A stretch of DNA of 64,000 nt from Oceanicaulis alexandrii DSM 11625 (GCF_000420265.1 NZ_ATUP01000001.1:1364001-1428000), one strand, 5' to 3'. Numbered from the stretch's first letter, positions 8,703-17,144 are shown. A program made the numbers and translations. Notes: generated by a model from the sequence alone, not told the origin.

Positions 8703-9936
8703 TCAGCGGATCGAGCATGACGAAGCACGCGCGACGGCGGACGCTGTCGCGCGTGCTTCCTATGGACGTCTTGTGGCCCGTCTCGCCCGGCGATGGGCCG
8801 ATCTGGGCCGAGCCGAAGACGCGCTGTCTGACGCCTTCGAGCGCGCCTTGCGCACCTGGCCAGACACGGGCCTGCCGGACCATCCTGAAGCCTGGCTCCT
8901 GACAACCGCCCATCGCCGACTGATCGACGGCGCCCGCCAAAGCGGCGTTCAGGCCCGGGCCGAGCCCGAACTCCAGCGCCTGCTTGAAGAGGTCTCCGAA
9001 CGCGCGGATCCCGACGCCCTGCCCGATGATCGCCTGGGGCTGATGCTGGCCTGCGCGCACCGAGATCTTGACCCCGCCCTTCACACGCCGCTGATGCTGC
9101 AAGCGGTGCTGGGTCTCGATGCGGCCCGGATCGGCGCAGCGTTTCTCGTCAGCCCCGCCGCCATGGGTCAGCGCCTGTCGCGCGGCAAGGCGAGGCTGCG
9201 GGAACGCGGCGCCCGGTTTGAACAGCCCGGCGCGGACCAGCTGACCGAACACATCACGCCCGTGCTGAACGCGATCTACGCGGCCTATGGAACCGGCTGG
9301 GACGAAATCGGGGCGAGCGAAAGCCGGGTCCGGGGTCTCGCGGGTGAGGCGCTCTATCTCAGCCAGCTGCTGACTGAGCTGGCGCCGGAGGTCGCCGAGG
9401 TCTGGGGGCTCTATGCGCTGATCGCCCATTGCGAGGCGCGCTCCAAGGCGAGGCGAGATGCTGAAGGCCGCTTCATTGCCCTCTATGAACAAAACGCACA
9501 GCTTTGGTGTGAAAGCTCAATCACCCAAGCGGAAACCGCCCTGCGTCGCTCGCTCAAACTGGCCTCGCCCGGCCGCTATGCGCTGGAGGCCTCGATCCAG
9601 TCCGTGCATGCCGAACGCCGCTGGACTGGAGAGACGAACTGGTTGGCCGCCGCTGCGCTCTATGACGGATTGATCAGCCAGACACCCAGCCTGGGCGCTC
9701 TGACGGCGCGCGCTTGCGCTCATGGCGAGGCGTTCGGCGCCGAGCGAGCACTCGATTTGCTGTTTGAACTCAAGGATCAGACGGCGGACTATCAGCCTTT
9801 CTGGGCGGCGCAGGCGCACTGGCTGGCGCAGGCCGGGCGCGGACATGAGGCGGCGAGCGCCTATGAGCGCGCCATGGCGCTGAGCGCTGATCCGGCGGTG
9901 CGCCAATACCTGTTTGAACGCGCCCAAGCACTTTGA
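8689..9936 (+). CDS. ECF42-type RNA polymerase sigma factor
   Basis: A 415-residue extracytoplasmic-function sigma factor, much longer than the usual 180. Region 2 is recognisable in AEDALSDAFERALRTWP followed by PEAWLLTTAHRRLID (residues about 43-80). Region 4 lies around AARIGAAFLVSPAAMGQRLS, with the conserved SRGKARLRERG after it. The remaining 200 or more residues are helical repeats (TPR-like), as in the ECF42 group, where the C-terminal extension is needed for activity and no classical anti-sigma factor is present. None is seen here either. ECF42 genes are typically next to YCII/DGPF genes, as in this case. The ATG at 8689 was chosen because the upstream residues are low-complexity readthrough of the preceding gene in another frame. 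Confidence 0.9.
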   Translation: MATPDQRIEHDEARATADAVARASYGRLVARLARRWADLGRAEDALSDAFERALRTWPDTGLPDHPEAWLLTTAHRRLIDGARQSGVQARAEPELQRLLEEVSERADPDALPDDRLGLMLACAHRDLDPALHTPLMLQAVLGLDAARIGAAFLVSPAAMGQRLSRGKARLRERGARFEQPGADQLTEHITPVLNAIYAAYGTGWDEIGASESRVRGLAGEALYLSQLLTELAPEVAEVWGLYALIAHCEARSKARRDAEGRFIALYEQNAQLWCESSITQAETALRRSLKLASPGRYALEASIQSVHAERRWTGETNWLAAAALYDGLISQTPSLGALTARACAHGEAFGAERALDLLFELKDQTADYQPFWAAQAHWLAQAGRGHEAASAYERAMALSADPAVRQYLFERAQAL

Positions 9937-9999
9937 CGCAGCGCGCAAGGCGCCGCTTCCCCTCGCCAAACCCCCTTCATCGCCCTAAACCTCACTTCC

Positions 10000-11529
10000 G
10001 TGTTTGGTACGCTCTCAAATATCTTCCGCCTGACGCGCGCCGCCTGGACTTTGGCCCGTCATGACGCGATTTTTCCGGCTGAATACCAGTCGGCGTTTCC
10101 AGCCCCTGCGCGGGTGCTGGGAAAGTTTGCACGCCTGATCGCCATTCGCGACCGGGCGAAAAATCCCGGTGAACGCCTGGCCCATGCGCTGGAAAAGCTG
10201 GGCCCGTCCTATGTGAAATTCGGGCAGGTGCTCGCCACCCGCGCGGATGTGATCGGGGCGGAGTTCGCGCGCGGCCTGTCACGGCTGCAAGACCGGATGG
10301 AGCCGTTCGGCCTTGAGCAGGCGCGCGCCACGGTGGAAGCCGAGTTCGGCAAGCCCGTCGAAGCGCTGTTCTCGGAATTCGGCGAGCCCGTCGCCGCCGC
10401 GTCCATCGCGCAGGTCCATAGGGCGAAAACGATAGAGGGCCGCGATGTGGCGGTGAAAATCCTCCGCCCGGACGTCGCAGAGCGCATCAAGCGCGACATC
10501 GCCGCCATGCGCCTGGGCTCCAAGCTCGCCGAAGGCCTGTTCCCGGCGTCCAAACGCATGGAGCCGCGCGCTTTCGTGGAGACGGTGGCGCGCTCTTTGG
10601 TGCTCGAGCTGGATTTGCGGCTTGAAGCGGCCTCCGCCAATGAATTGAGCGAAGCGGCTGTGGCGGCGCAGAATTTCTTCATCCCCGAAGTGGTCTGGCC
10701 GCTGACCGCCAAGAAAGTGCTGACGACCCAGTGGATTGACGCCATACCGCTGACCGATATGGACGCGGTGCGCGCGGCGGGGGTGGACACGGTGAAACTG
10801 GCGGGCGATCTGACTGACGCCTTCCTGTCCACTGCGCTGGAGCAAGGCGTGTTTCACGCCGACCTGCACGCCGGCAACCTGTTCGTCACCCAAGACGGCC
10901 TTCTGTGGGCGGTGGATTTCGGCATAATCGGACGGCTGGGGCGCGGCGAGCGGCGCTATCTGGCGCGCATCCTTCACGGCTTCCTGACGCGCGACTATGA
11001 CGGCGCGGCGCAAGCGCATTTTGACGCCGGCTATGTGCCCGACCATCATTCCCGCGATGACTTCGCCAGCGCCCTGCGCGCTGTGGCGGAACCCATTTTC
11101 GGCAAGAGCGCCGGCGAAACACCGATGAGCCGGGTGCTGATGCAATTGTTCGAGGTTACCGACCTTTATGACATGCACCTTCAGCCCCAGCTGGTCCTGC
11201 TGCAAAAGACCATGGTGCAGGCCGAGGGCGTCTGTCGTCTTCTGACAGACGACCATAATATGTGGCAGGCCTCTGGCCCCGCGGTAGAGCGCTTCATGCG
11301 CCGCGAGCTGGGGCCGCAAGGCCGCATCGAGGATCTGATGGAATCCTTTGACCGCGCCAAGACCATCCTCAAGCGCCTGCCCGACACGCTGGACGAGCTG
11401 ACCGAGACCGCCAAGGTCCTGCGTGAACGCGACACCCAAAGCCCCTCAAACCCGACCTGGCTGATTGCCGCGCTCAGCGTCGTCGCCGGGGCTTCAACCG
11501 CGATTGCGGTGCTGCTGGCGGTGATGTGA
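10000..11529 (+). CDS. ubiB: UbiB-family atypical kinase/ATPase
   Basis: UbiB (ABC1/ADCK family) is an atypical protein-kinase-like ATPase needed for ubiquinone synthesis. The 509-residue protein has the family KxGQ region KLGPSYVKFGQ (about 66-76), the Ala-rich nucleotide loop AAASIAQVHRAK, the catalytic-loop-like HADLHAGNLF and the metal-binding DFGIIGRL. The last 20 residues form the typical C-terminal membrane anchor. The start is a GTG (10000); the N-terminus aligns with the family (LSNIFRLTRAAWTLARHDAIF). It is separated from ubiE by the sigma-factor module and is followed after 67 bp by coaC. Confidence 0.94.
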   Translation: MFGTLSNIFRLTRAAWTLARHDAIFPAEYQSAFPAPARVLGKFARLIAIRDRAKNPGERLAHALEKLGPSYVKFGQVLATRADVIGAEFARGLSRLQDRMEPFGLEQARATVEAEFGKPVEALFSEFGEPVAAASIAQVHRAKTIEGRDVAVKILRPDVAERIKRDIAAMRLGSKLAEGLFPASKRMEPRAFVETVARSLVLELDLRLEAASANELSEAAVAAQNFFIPEVVWPLTAKKVLTTQWIDAIPLTDMDAVRAAGVDTVKLAGDLTDAFLSTALEQGVFHADLHAGNLFVTQDGLLWAVDFGIIGRLGRGERRYLARILHGFLTRDYDGAAQAHFDAGYVPDHHSRDDFASALRAVAEPIFGKSAGETPMSRVLMQLFEVTDLYDMHLQPQLVLLQKTMVQAEGVCRLLTDDHNMWQASGPAVERFMRRELGPQGRIEDLMESFDRAKTILKRLPDTLDELTETAKVLRERDTQSPSNPTWLIAALSVVAGASTAIAVLLAVM

Positions 11530-11596
11530 TCTGAGCCAAGGTGACGTGGCGGCCCGTTCGGGGTAAGCCTGAGCTGAAACACCCGCGAGGCATGTC

Positions 11597-12139
11597 ATGG
11601 CGGATAAACGCATTCTTCTGATCATCGGCGGCGGCATCGCGGCCTATAAATCGCTCGAGCTGATCCGCGAGCTGGCGCGGCGCTCGATCAGGACGCGCGC
11701 CATCCTGACCGAAGCCGGCAAGCAGTTCGTCACCCCGATGAGCGTGGGCGCGCTGACGGCGGACAAGGTCTATAGCGATCTGTTCTCGCTGACCGATGAG
11801 GCCGAGATGGGCCATATCGAGCTGTCGCGCTCGGCTGATCTTGTGGTCGTCTGCCCGGCCACCGCCAATCTGATGGCCAAAGCCGCCCAGGGCATCGCTG
11901 ATGACCTAGCCACCACCACGCTTCTGGCCACCGACAAGGCGGTTCTGATGGCGCCGGCGATGAATGTGCGCATGTGGACCCATCCCGCCACGCAAGCCAA
12001 CCTCAAAACCCTCGAGAGCTATGGCGTCACCGTGATGGAGCCTGATGACGGCGAAATGGCGTGTGGCGAATTTGGTCCCGGCCGCCTGCCCGAACCGGTG
12101 CGGATCGCGGACGCCATCGAGGCCGCGCTGAAATCATGA
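11597..12139 (+). CDS. coaC: Phosphopantothenoylcysteine decarboxylase (stand-alone CoaC)
   Basis: CoaC is the flavin enzyme that decarboxylates phosphopantothenoylcysteine to phosphopantetheine in CoA synthesis. The 180-residue protein covers only the CoaC half of the usual fused Dfp/CoaBC. It has GGGIAAYKSLELIREL at the N-terminus, the active-site histidine in MGHIELSRSADL, the APAMNVRMW motif and the flexible-flap CGEFGPGRLPEP with the catalytic cysteine. It ends at the natural domain junction and overlaps coaB by ATGA. The two would act together after coupled translation. Confidence 0.93.
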   Translation: MADKRILLIIGGGIAAYKSLELIRELARRSIRTRAILTEAGKQFVTPMSVGALTADKVYSDLFSLTDEAEMGHIELSRSADLVVVCPATANLMAKAAQGIADDLATTTLLATDKAVLMAPAMNVRMWTHPATQANLKTLESYGVTVMEPDDGEMACGEFGPGRLPEPVRIADAIEAALKS

Positions 12140-12768
12140 AGGCCATCGTCACCGCCGGCCCGACGCTGGAGCCGATCGACCCGGTCCGCTTCCTCTCCAA
12201 TCGCTCCTCCGGCCAGCAGGGCTACGCCATCGCCGAGGCGCTGCGTGATCAGGGCTTCGAGGTGGTGCTGATTTCGGGCCCGACAGCGCTCAATGATCCC
12301 GCAGGCCTTCAGACCGTCCGCATCGAAACCGCGCGCGACATGCTCGCGGCGGTGAACGAGCATCTGCCCGCAGACGTGTTCGTCTCCGTGGCCGCCGTTG
12401 CGGACTGGCGTCCGGCGGAAGCCGCCGACAAGAAGCTCAAACTCGACAAGGGCGCACTGGCGAGCCTGCCGCTTGCCGAAAATCCGGACATCCTGAAGAC
12501 CATCTCCCGATACGGCCCGGACCAACGCCCGCGCCTGGTGGTGGGATTTGCGGCTGAAACCCATGACGTCATCGAGCACGCCCGCGCCAAGCGACTGCGC
12601 AAAGGATGTGACTGGATTGTCGCCAATGACGTGTCAGGCGATGTGATGGGCGGAGCAGAGAACGCCGCCCTTCTGATCACGCCGGAGGGAGAGGAACCCT
12701 TCGCCCGGGCGGCCAAATCGGCGCTGGCCCAAAAACTGGCTGAGAGAATTCACCAAGCACTTTCATAG
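12136..12768 (+). CDS. coaB: Phosphopantothenate-cysteine ligase (stand-alone CoaB)
   Basis: CoaB joins phosphopantothenate and cysteine, using CTP in most bacteria. The 210-residue product begins with MKAIVTAGPTLEPIDPVRF, the start of the CoaB half, and has FLSNRSSGQQGYAIAEAL, the AAVADWRP motif and the lysine segment DKKLKLDKG. The C-terminal NDVSGDVMGGAENAALLI is also family-typical. The ATG overlaps the coaC stop and lies in the -1 frame relative to it. The junction is clean, so I read this as two genuine genes and not as a frameshift within a fused gene. Confidence 0.92.
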   Translation: MKAIVTAGPTLEPIDPVRFLSNRSSGQQGYAIAEALRDQGFEVVLISGPTALNDPAGLQTVRIETARDMLAAVNEHLPADVFVSVAAVADWRPAEAADKKLKLDKGALASLPLAENPDILKTISRYGPDQRPRLVVGFAAETHDVIEHARAKRLRKGCDWIVANDVSGDVMGGAENAALLITPEGEEPFARAAKSALAQKLAERIHQALS

Positions 12769-12782
12769 ACTTCAGACTGGGT

Positions 12783-12812
12783 TTGAAATCGCCCCCCTCA
12801 GATTGTTAGGGT
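12783..12812 (+). promoter_or_regulatory. Candidate promoter of the first exported paralogue
   Basis: TTGAAA (12783-12788) and TAGGGT (12807-12812) are separated by 18 bp, 30 bp upstream of the ATG at 12842. The same -10 hexamer occurs upstream of the paralogue at 13464, which supports both. Confidence 0.5.
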
Positions 12813-12841
12813 CGGGGCGTTTAGCAAACTCAGGACCTGAT

Positions 12842-13336
12842 ATGAAAACCGCACTGACCGCCCTCGCCCTTGCCGGGTTCAGCGCCGCCGCCGCCCAGGC
12901 GGATTGTTACTCGATCTATCCGCAAGGCTCGGGCCAGCCGCCGGCTCCGATGGCCGGCTACACCGTGACCGAAGCCGCCGACCTGGACGGCTTGATGGAT
13001 CCGCCGCCGCTGGCGGAGGGCGCAAACGCCATCGCCTGCGAGCGTGACAGCATCGTGCCTCGCCCCAATGATTTCGAGCTGGTGCGCTATCATTCCACGC
13101 CGCTTCTCATCTCCAACGGGGAAGGCGAAGAGACCCAAATGCTGATTCTCGGTTTCCAGCCGGCCATGGAAGACGAGAACGGCGAGATGACCGAGCCGCA
13201 ATACCGGGTCCAGATGGCCCAGGGCGGGCTCAACGATGACGAGCGCACCGGCATTATCGGCGCCCTTGAAGGCTTCGCCGAAAGCGAGCAAGCGCTGGAT
13301 GCGTTCTTAAGCGCCCAGGCCGAACAAGACAGCTGA
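12842..13336 (+). CDS. Exported hypothetical protein, paralogue 1
   Basis: A 164-residue protein with a signal peptide (MKTALTALALAGFSAAAAQA). The mature part starts with a cysteine and has a second Cys near residue 62. I do not recognise a family. Its core segment, [15 protein letters not shown], followed by two hydrophobic strands, is shared with the gene at 13464 ([15 protein letters not shown]), as are the [16 protein letters not shown] stretch and the overall size. The two are therefore tandem paralogues. It is likely periplasmic. An upstream in-frame start at 12803 would destroy the signal peptide and was rejected. It sits in the conserved coaB-dut interval but has its own promoter. Confidence 0.85.
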   Translation: MKTALTALALAGFSAAAAQADCYSIYPQGSGQPPAPMAGYTVTEAADLDGLMDPPPLAEGANAIACERDSIVPRPNDFELVRYHSTPLLISNGEGEETQMLILGFQPAMEDENGEMTEPQYRVQMAQGGLNDDERTGIIGALEGFAESEQALDAFLSAQAEQDS

Positions 13337-13398
13337 CTTCAGGCCTCCCGCGCTCACGCCGGAGCTCTGCGCCAGCGTGAGCGCGGCTGTGCCTGAAG
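13337..13398. repeat. Nested inverted repeat between the exported paralogues
   Basis: An inner 12 bp perfect stem (13348-13359 with 13375-13386, 15 nt loop) is enclosed by a second pair, CTTCAGGC (13337-13344) and GCCTGAAG (13391-13398). It starts at the stop of the upstream gene. There is no T run, so it is either a factor-assisted terminator or an mRNA-stabilising hairpin. Confidence 0.7.
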
Positions 13399-13405
13399 AC
13401 TATAT

Positions 13406-13434
13406 TTGATACCGCTGATAATCCTCTCTAGGGT
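13406..13434 (+). promoter_or_regulatory. Candidate promoter of the second exported paralogue
   Basis: TTGATA (13406-13411) and TAGGGT (13429-13434) are 17 bp apart, 30 bp upstream of the ATG. It shares the -10 hexamer and following TCG with the promoter of the first copy, suggesting that gene and promoter were duplicated together. Confidence 0.5.
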
Positions 13435-13463
13435 CGCGAAAACCAAGTCAGAGGGGATATGAG

Positions 13464-13958
13464 ATGAAAGCTGTCCTAGCCGTCGCACTGGCGCTCGCCG
13501 CATCGCCTCAGGCCCTTGCGGACTGTTCTGCCGTCAACACAGCCCAACCGTCCGATACGCCCGTCCTTCTGGAGGGGTTTGACCTCGTTGAAGCCGCGAG
13601 TCAGCCAGGACTCATGGCGCGGCCTGACATGCCTGAAGGCGCTGACGCCATCGTTTGCTTTCGTGAGAGCATCGTACCCGAGCCCAATGATTTTGAATTG
13701 GTGCGGTATCACCAGATTCCATTGATGATCCGCCTGGATCAGGATGGACGTCCGCCTGCCCTGCTCATCATGGCGTACATCGGCGAGCAAGAATCCGCCG
13801 ATGGCGAAATCGTCCCGGCTCAATACATCGCCCAATTGCCCCAGGGGGAAGTGACACAGGCAGAAGCAGACGCCATCAACGCGTCCATGTCCTCAATCGA
13901 GCAGCGCGAAGCCGCCCTCCTGGAGGAAATGGCCCAGCAGGGTCAGGTTCTGGACTAA
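13464..13958 (+). CDS. Exported hypothetical protein, paralogue 2
   Basis: A 164-residue protein with signal peptide [19 protein letters not shown] and a mature part beginning with Asp-Cys, as in its upstream paralogue. Shared features are two conserved cysteines, the segment [10 protein letters not shown] with a following LMI strand, and an acidic, Gln-rich C-terminal helix. No known family was recognised. It ends 22 bp before dut and may be transcribed with it. The two copies are clearly diverged (roughly a third identical by eye), so the duplication is old. Confidence 0.85.
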   Translation: MKAVLAVALALAASPQALADCSAVNTAQPSDTPVLLEGFDLVEAASQPGLMARPDMPEGADAIVCFRESIVPEPNDFELVRYHQIPLMIRLDQDGRPPALLIMAYIGEQESADGEIVPAQYIAQLPQGEVTQAEADAINASMSSIEQREAALLEEMAQQGQVLD

Positions 13959-13980
13959 TCGTGTAGCAAGGCGCGTCGTC

Positions 13981-14427
13981 ATGAAGCTGAATGTCAAAAC
14001 GCTGGAACATTTTGAAGGTCTGGACCTGCCAGCCTACCAGACTTCCGGCTCCGCGGGTCTCGACCTGCCCGCCGCCGTGCCCGCAGACGCGCCCGTGGTG
14101 ATCGAGCCTGGCGAGTGGAAACTCATCCCCACCGGCATCTGCATCGCCTTGCCCGAGGGCTATGAAGCCCAGATCCGGCCCCGGTCGGGCCTGGCGGCCA
14201 AGAAGGGCATTTCCTGCGTCAACACGCCCGGCACGGTGGACGCCGATTATCGCGGCGAACTGCACGTCAACCTGATCAATCACGGCAAGGAGCCGTTCAT
14301 CGTCCAGCGCGGCGAGCGCATCGCGCAAATGGTGATCGGCCAGTTCACCCAGATCCGCTGGAACCCGGTCGAAACGCTGGATGAAACCGCTCGTGGCGCC
14401 GGCGGGTTCGGCTCGACCGGCGTCTAA
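13981..14427 (+). CDS. dut: Deoxyuridine 5'-triphosphate nucleotidohydrolase
   Basis: dUTPase hydrolyses dUTP to dUMP, keeping uracil out of DNA and supplying the thymidylate precursor. The 148-residue trimeric enzyme shows all five motifs: SAGLDLPAA (1), [11 protein letters not shown] (2), [11 protein letters not shown] with the catalytic Asp and Tyr (3), RGERIAQMV (4) and the mobile C-terminal [10 protein letters not shown] (5). dut follows coaBC in many alphaproteobacteria. Its stop overlaps the convergent PIN gene by 4 bp. Confidence 0.96.
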   Translation: MKLNVKTLEHFEGLDLPAYQTSGSAGLDLPAAVPADAPVVIEPGEWKLIPTGICIALPEGYEAQIRPRSGLAAKKGISCVNTPGTVDADYRGELHVNLINHGKEPFIVQRGERIAQMVIGQFTQIRWNPVETLDETARGAGGFGSTGV

Positions 14428-15233
14428 AAGCCCAGCTTTTTCGCCAACGACCCTAGCCTTGCGCGTTGCAAGGCCAGCCCGAAACGCGGCGCGCTGAGCC
14501 CAAGCCGGTGCGCCGCGCCCAATACGGCAGCTGTCGCCGCCTCGGGCGCGAGTCCCAACCGGCTGGCGATGAATTCACCAGACGGACGGGCATACAGCCC
14601 CAGCGGTTTCAAGGTCGCGCGGGGGAAGTCCTTCATATTTTCCGTCAGGATCACCCGCGCCTGCCCGGCCGCGGCGGCCTGCATCACATGGGCGTCGTCC
14701 GGGTCGGGCAGTTTGCCGGTCACCTTGATCAAATCCGCTTCTTCGGTCGGGACCATCGCTTCAGGCCAGGCATGCTCTAGCGCCATGACCAGTTGCGACG
14801 CTTCGCCGGGTCCGTCGCGGTCCGGCTTGCCGTCCACGATGCGCGCATGGGCGTGACCGGTTTCAAACAGCACTTTTTCAGACCAGCGCGGATAGAAAAA
14901 CCCGGCCTCCGCCAACGCCAGGACCAGATGCCGCCGCACCGCGCTGGCGAGCACGCAGGCGTCCAGAAACACCGCAGGCCGATCAAAGTCTTCGGGAAGG
15001 GCGACCGCGTCCGGCGCCGTGATCACCGGAGCGTCCGAACCGGACGGCGCCAGATGCGGGCCGTCCATGCGCGCCAGATCCTTGAGCGCCTGCGCCCGGA
15101 CCCGATCCCGCTGCTCGGCGAGGCGTTTGGCGCTGCGATCATCCAGCGCTTCGGCGAACTCGCCCTGCGCGACAAGTTGGTTCAGGCCCCAGGCGTCCAC
15201 GCCCAGTGCGCGCTGCGCAGCCTCAGGCGTCAT
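14424..15233 (-). CDS. PIN-domain nuclease with antitoxin-like N-terminal region
   Basis: The 269-residue protein has a PIN domain at about 85-210: FLDACVL with Asp91, [12 protein letters not shown] with Glu119/Glu124, LPDPDDAHV with Asp177-180 and [10 protein letters not shown]. These fit the acidic cluster that binds metal in PIN RNases. Residues 1-58 ([20 protein letters not shown], then a charged helix) resemble the excisionase-type antitoxin that in other bacteria is a separate gene just upstream of this PIN subtype. If so, antitoxin and toxin are fused here. Its ATG overlaps the helicase stop (ATGA), so the two are translated together. Function is not proven; alternatives are a housekeeping RNase or a degenerate toxin. 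Confidence 0.75.
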   Translation of the reverse strand: MTPEAAQRALGVDAWGLNQLVAQGEFAEALDDRSAKRLAEQRDRVRAQALKDLARMDGPHLAPSGSDAPVITAPDAVALPEDFDRPAVFLDACVLASAVRRHLVLALAEAGFFYPRWSEKVLFETGHAHARIVDGKPDRDGPGEASQLVMALEHAWPEAMVPTEEADLIKVTGKLPDPDDAHVMQAAAAGQARVILTENMKDFPRATLKPLGLYARPSGEFIASRLGLAPEAATAAVLGAAHRLGLSAPRFGLALQRARLGSLAKKLGF

Positions 15234-16534
15234 CCGCCAATCCCCAGCGGGGCGGGATCACAGAAGGCTTTGACGTCAAACAGGCGCTGATCCGTAATGA
15301 TGTCAGAAGGCTGCAAGGGCCGAGACAATTCCAACCCTTCAAGGGTCCGCGCGCGCGACAGCGCCACATAGGCCTGCCCATGGGCGAAGAGGCGGCGCGA
15401 GACGTCGAGATAGACCTTGTCGAGCGTCAGGCCCTGCGCCTTGTGAATGGTCATCGCCCAGGCGAGCCTGAGCGGATACTGCACATAAGACCCGATGGTT
15501 TCGCGCTTGAGCTTGCTGGACTGGCCGTCCGCAGCGTAGCGGATCCGCTCCCAGCTCACAGGCTCGATGGTGACGAACTGGTCGTTCACATGCACTTTGA
15601 CGCCATCTGACGAAAAGCCCACCACTTCACCGATGGAGCCGTTCACATACCGCCCGCCGGGATCATTGCGGATCATCATGACGCGCGCGCCGACTTTCAG
15701 AACCAGCGGATCGTCGGTGGGGAAGAGGCGCGGATCAAACTCACCCTCCACCTTGCCCGAAAAGCCCCGCGGTTCGCCGCGCAAGCCCTCAAGCCGGGCC
15801 TGATTGATCGAGGAAGCGGCCTGATTGGTCGGGGTCAGCACCACATGGGTGCCAGACGCTTCAAGGCCGATCCGGCCCGTCACGCGCGCGTTCAGAATCT
15901 CGGCCAGGTCAGGGGTCAGCTCGCCGTCCCGCACAGCATTGAGCACTTCGACAAACTCTGGGTCCGCCTGACGATGGACCTCGGTCAGCTCCACCATGGT
16001 GAAGCCGGCGTCGCGGAAAGCGGGCGCGTGAAAGAAAAACGGCCCGCCATAGGTGTCTTCCAGAAACGCCCCTTCCTCGCCCTGTGCAATCGGCGGCAAT
16101 TGCGCCAGATCGCCCACCAGGATGATGCGCACCCCGCCAAAGGGTTCGGCGCTGTCGCGATTGAGACGCAGCGAGAAATCCACCGCCTGCATCATGTCCG
16201 AGCGCACCATGGAGATCTCGTCGATCACCAGAGTGGTCAGCGCTTTCACCGTGCGTGCATTGCGCAGGCGGCGAATATCGCCCGGCGTGATCAGGCGCGG
16301 CGGCAGGCGGAAGAAGCTGTGAAGGGTCTGCCCGCCCGCATTCATCGCCGCGACGCCCGTCGGCGCCACCACGGCGGCCTGCGGCCCGAGGCGTTGCAGG
16401 ATCGCGCGCGTAACGGTGGTTTTACCCGTGCCGGCCCGGCCCGTCAGAAACAGATGAGCGCCGCCATTGATGGCGTAATCCACGACCGCTTGCTGGTCCG
16501 GCGAGAGAGTGAATGAGGGGCGAGGGGTCAGCAC
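15230..16534 (-). CDS. Pif1-like / RecD-like SF1 DNA helicase
   Basis: A 434-residue superfamily 1B helicase. Motif I is TGRAGTGKTT (31-40), motif Ia VVAPTGVAAMNAGGQTLHSF, motif II VIDEISMV, motif III VGDLAQLPPI, and motifs V/VI MTIHKAQGLTLDKVY and YVALSRARTLEGL. An SH3-like insertion region lies around GARVMMIRND and NGSIGEVVGF, as in Pif1/RecD2. Such helicases unwind 5' to 3' and resolve stalled forks, RNA-DNA hybrids or G-quadruplexes. It is the first gene of a two-gene unit with the PIN protein and lies on the strand opposite dut and moeB. There is nothing conjugative nearby. Confidence 0.9.
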   Translation of the reverse strand: MLTPRPSFTLSPDQQAVVDYAINGGAHLFLTGRAGTGKTTVTRAILQRLGPQAAVVAPTGVAAMNAGGQTLHSFFRLPPRLITPGDIRRLRNARTVKALTTLVIDEISMVRSDMMQAVDFSLRLNRDSAEPFGGVRIILVGDLAQLPPIAQGEEGAFLEDTYGGPFFFHAPAFRDAGFTMVELTEVHRQADPEFVEVLNAVRDGELTPDLAEILNARVTGRIGLEASGTHVVLTPTNQAASSINQARLEGLRGEPRGFSGKVEGEFDPRLFPTDDPLVLKVGARVMMIRNDPGGRYVNGSIGEVVGFSSDGVKVHVNDQFVTIEPVSWERIRYAADGQSSKLKRETIGSYVQYPLRLAWAMTIHKAQGLTLDKVYLDVSRRLFAHGQAYVALSRARTLEGLELSRPLQPSDIITDQRLFDVKAFCDPAPLGIGG

Positions 16535-16598
16535 GGTCAGGCTCCTTCAAGGGAGCTTGACCTTGGCCTGCTTTGACTATGAACGCCAGTGACGCGCC

Positions 16599-17144
16599 TC
16601 AGCGCCGCCAGATGGATTCACACGGCTGGTAAGGCGTACTGACACTTTCCACACGGCCCTGCGCATCGACGACCGCGTTCACTTCGCAAGGCACTTCAAT
16701 AAAGCGCGCCCGCGTTGATCCCGAAGTCCGCATGAGCGCGGCGCCGGTCACGCCGCCCGCAGCCCGGCTGCCGTCTGACGCAGGGCGCGACCCGGCGCTG
16801 TGTCTCGGCGCTTGGATGACAGAGGCGGTGCGAACGACAGACGTGTCCGGCCCAACCCGGGTCCATTCCAGGGTCTCGTCCAGGTGAAGCGCGACGCGCA
16901 TCTGATCTGCAGGCTCTTCGCGAAGCATGCGCGAGACGGCCCCAGGTGTTTCAAGAGAGAGCACTTCAAAGGTCAATGCGACCCGTCCATCGCCGACAGG
17001 ACCGCCGGCGACCGGATCGCCATAGGCTGCGATCATCTGGCTGAGCGAAGCGCCCTCAAAGCTGGACGGTCGCTCGACCTGCTGGGCCTGGGCGCTTCCC
17101 AGCGCGCACAGGGCGACCGCCACCGGCGTCAGTGTCTTGATCAT
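16599..17144 (-). CDS. Exported hypothetical protein
   Basis: A 181-residue protein with a signal peptide ending AQAQ, no recognised domain and an AYGDPVAGG segment near the N-terminus of the mature part. Two cysteines near the C-terminus (EVPCEVNAV and YQPCESI) could form a disulfide. The central region is rich in Ser, Gly and Ala (GSRPASDGSRAAGG). I chose ATG 17144 because AGGAG lies about 10 bases upstream; an ATG at 17171 precedes that site. The next gene upstream, a lipoprotein of similar layout (GxPxxV motif then a Cys pair), might be distantly related. Confidence 0.8.
   Translation of the reverse strand: MIKTLTPVAVALCALGSAQAQQVERPSSFEGASLSQMIAAYGDPVAGGPVGDGRVALTFEVLSLETPGAVSRMLREEPADQMRVALHLDETLEWTRVGPDTSVVRTASVIQAPRHSAGSRPASDGSRAAGGVTGAALMRTSGSTRARFIEVPCEVNAVVDAQGRVESVSTPYQPCESIWRR

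Noticed and set aside
12061-12135. Longer start for CoaB inside coaC
   Set aside because: Residues upstream of ATG 12136 are an out-of-frame reading of the CoaC C-terminus and match nothing.
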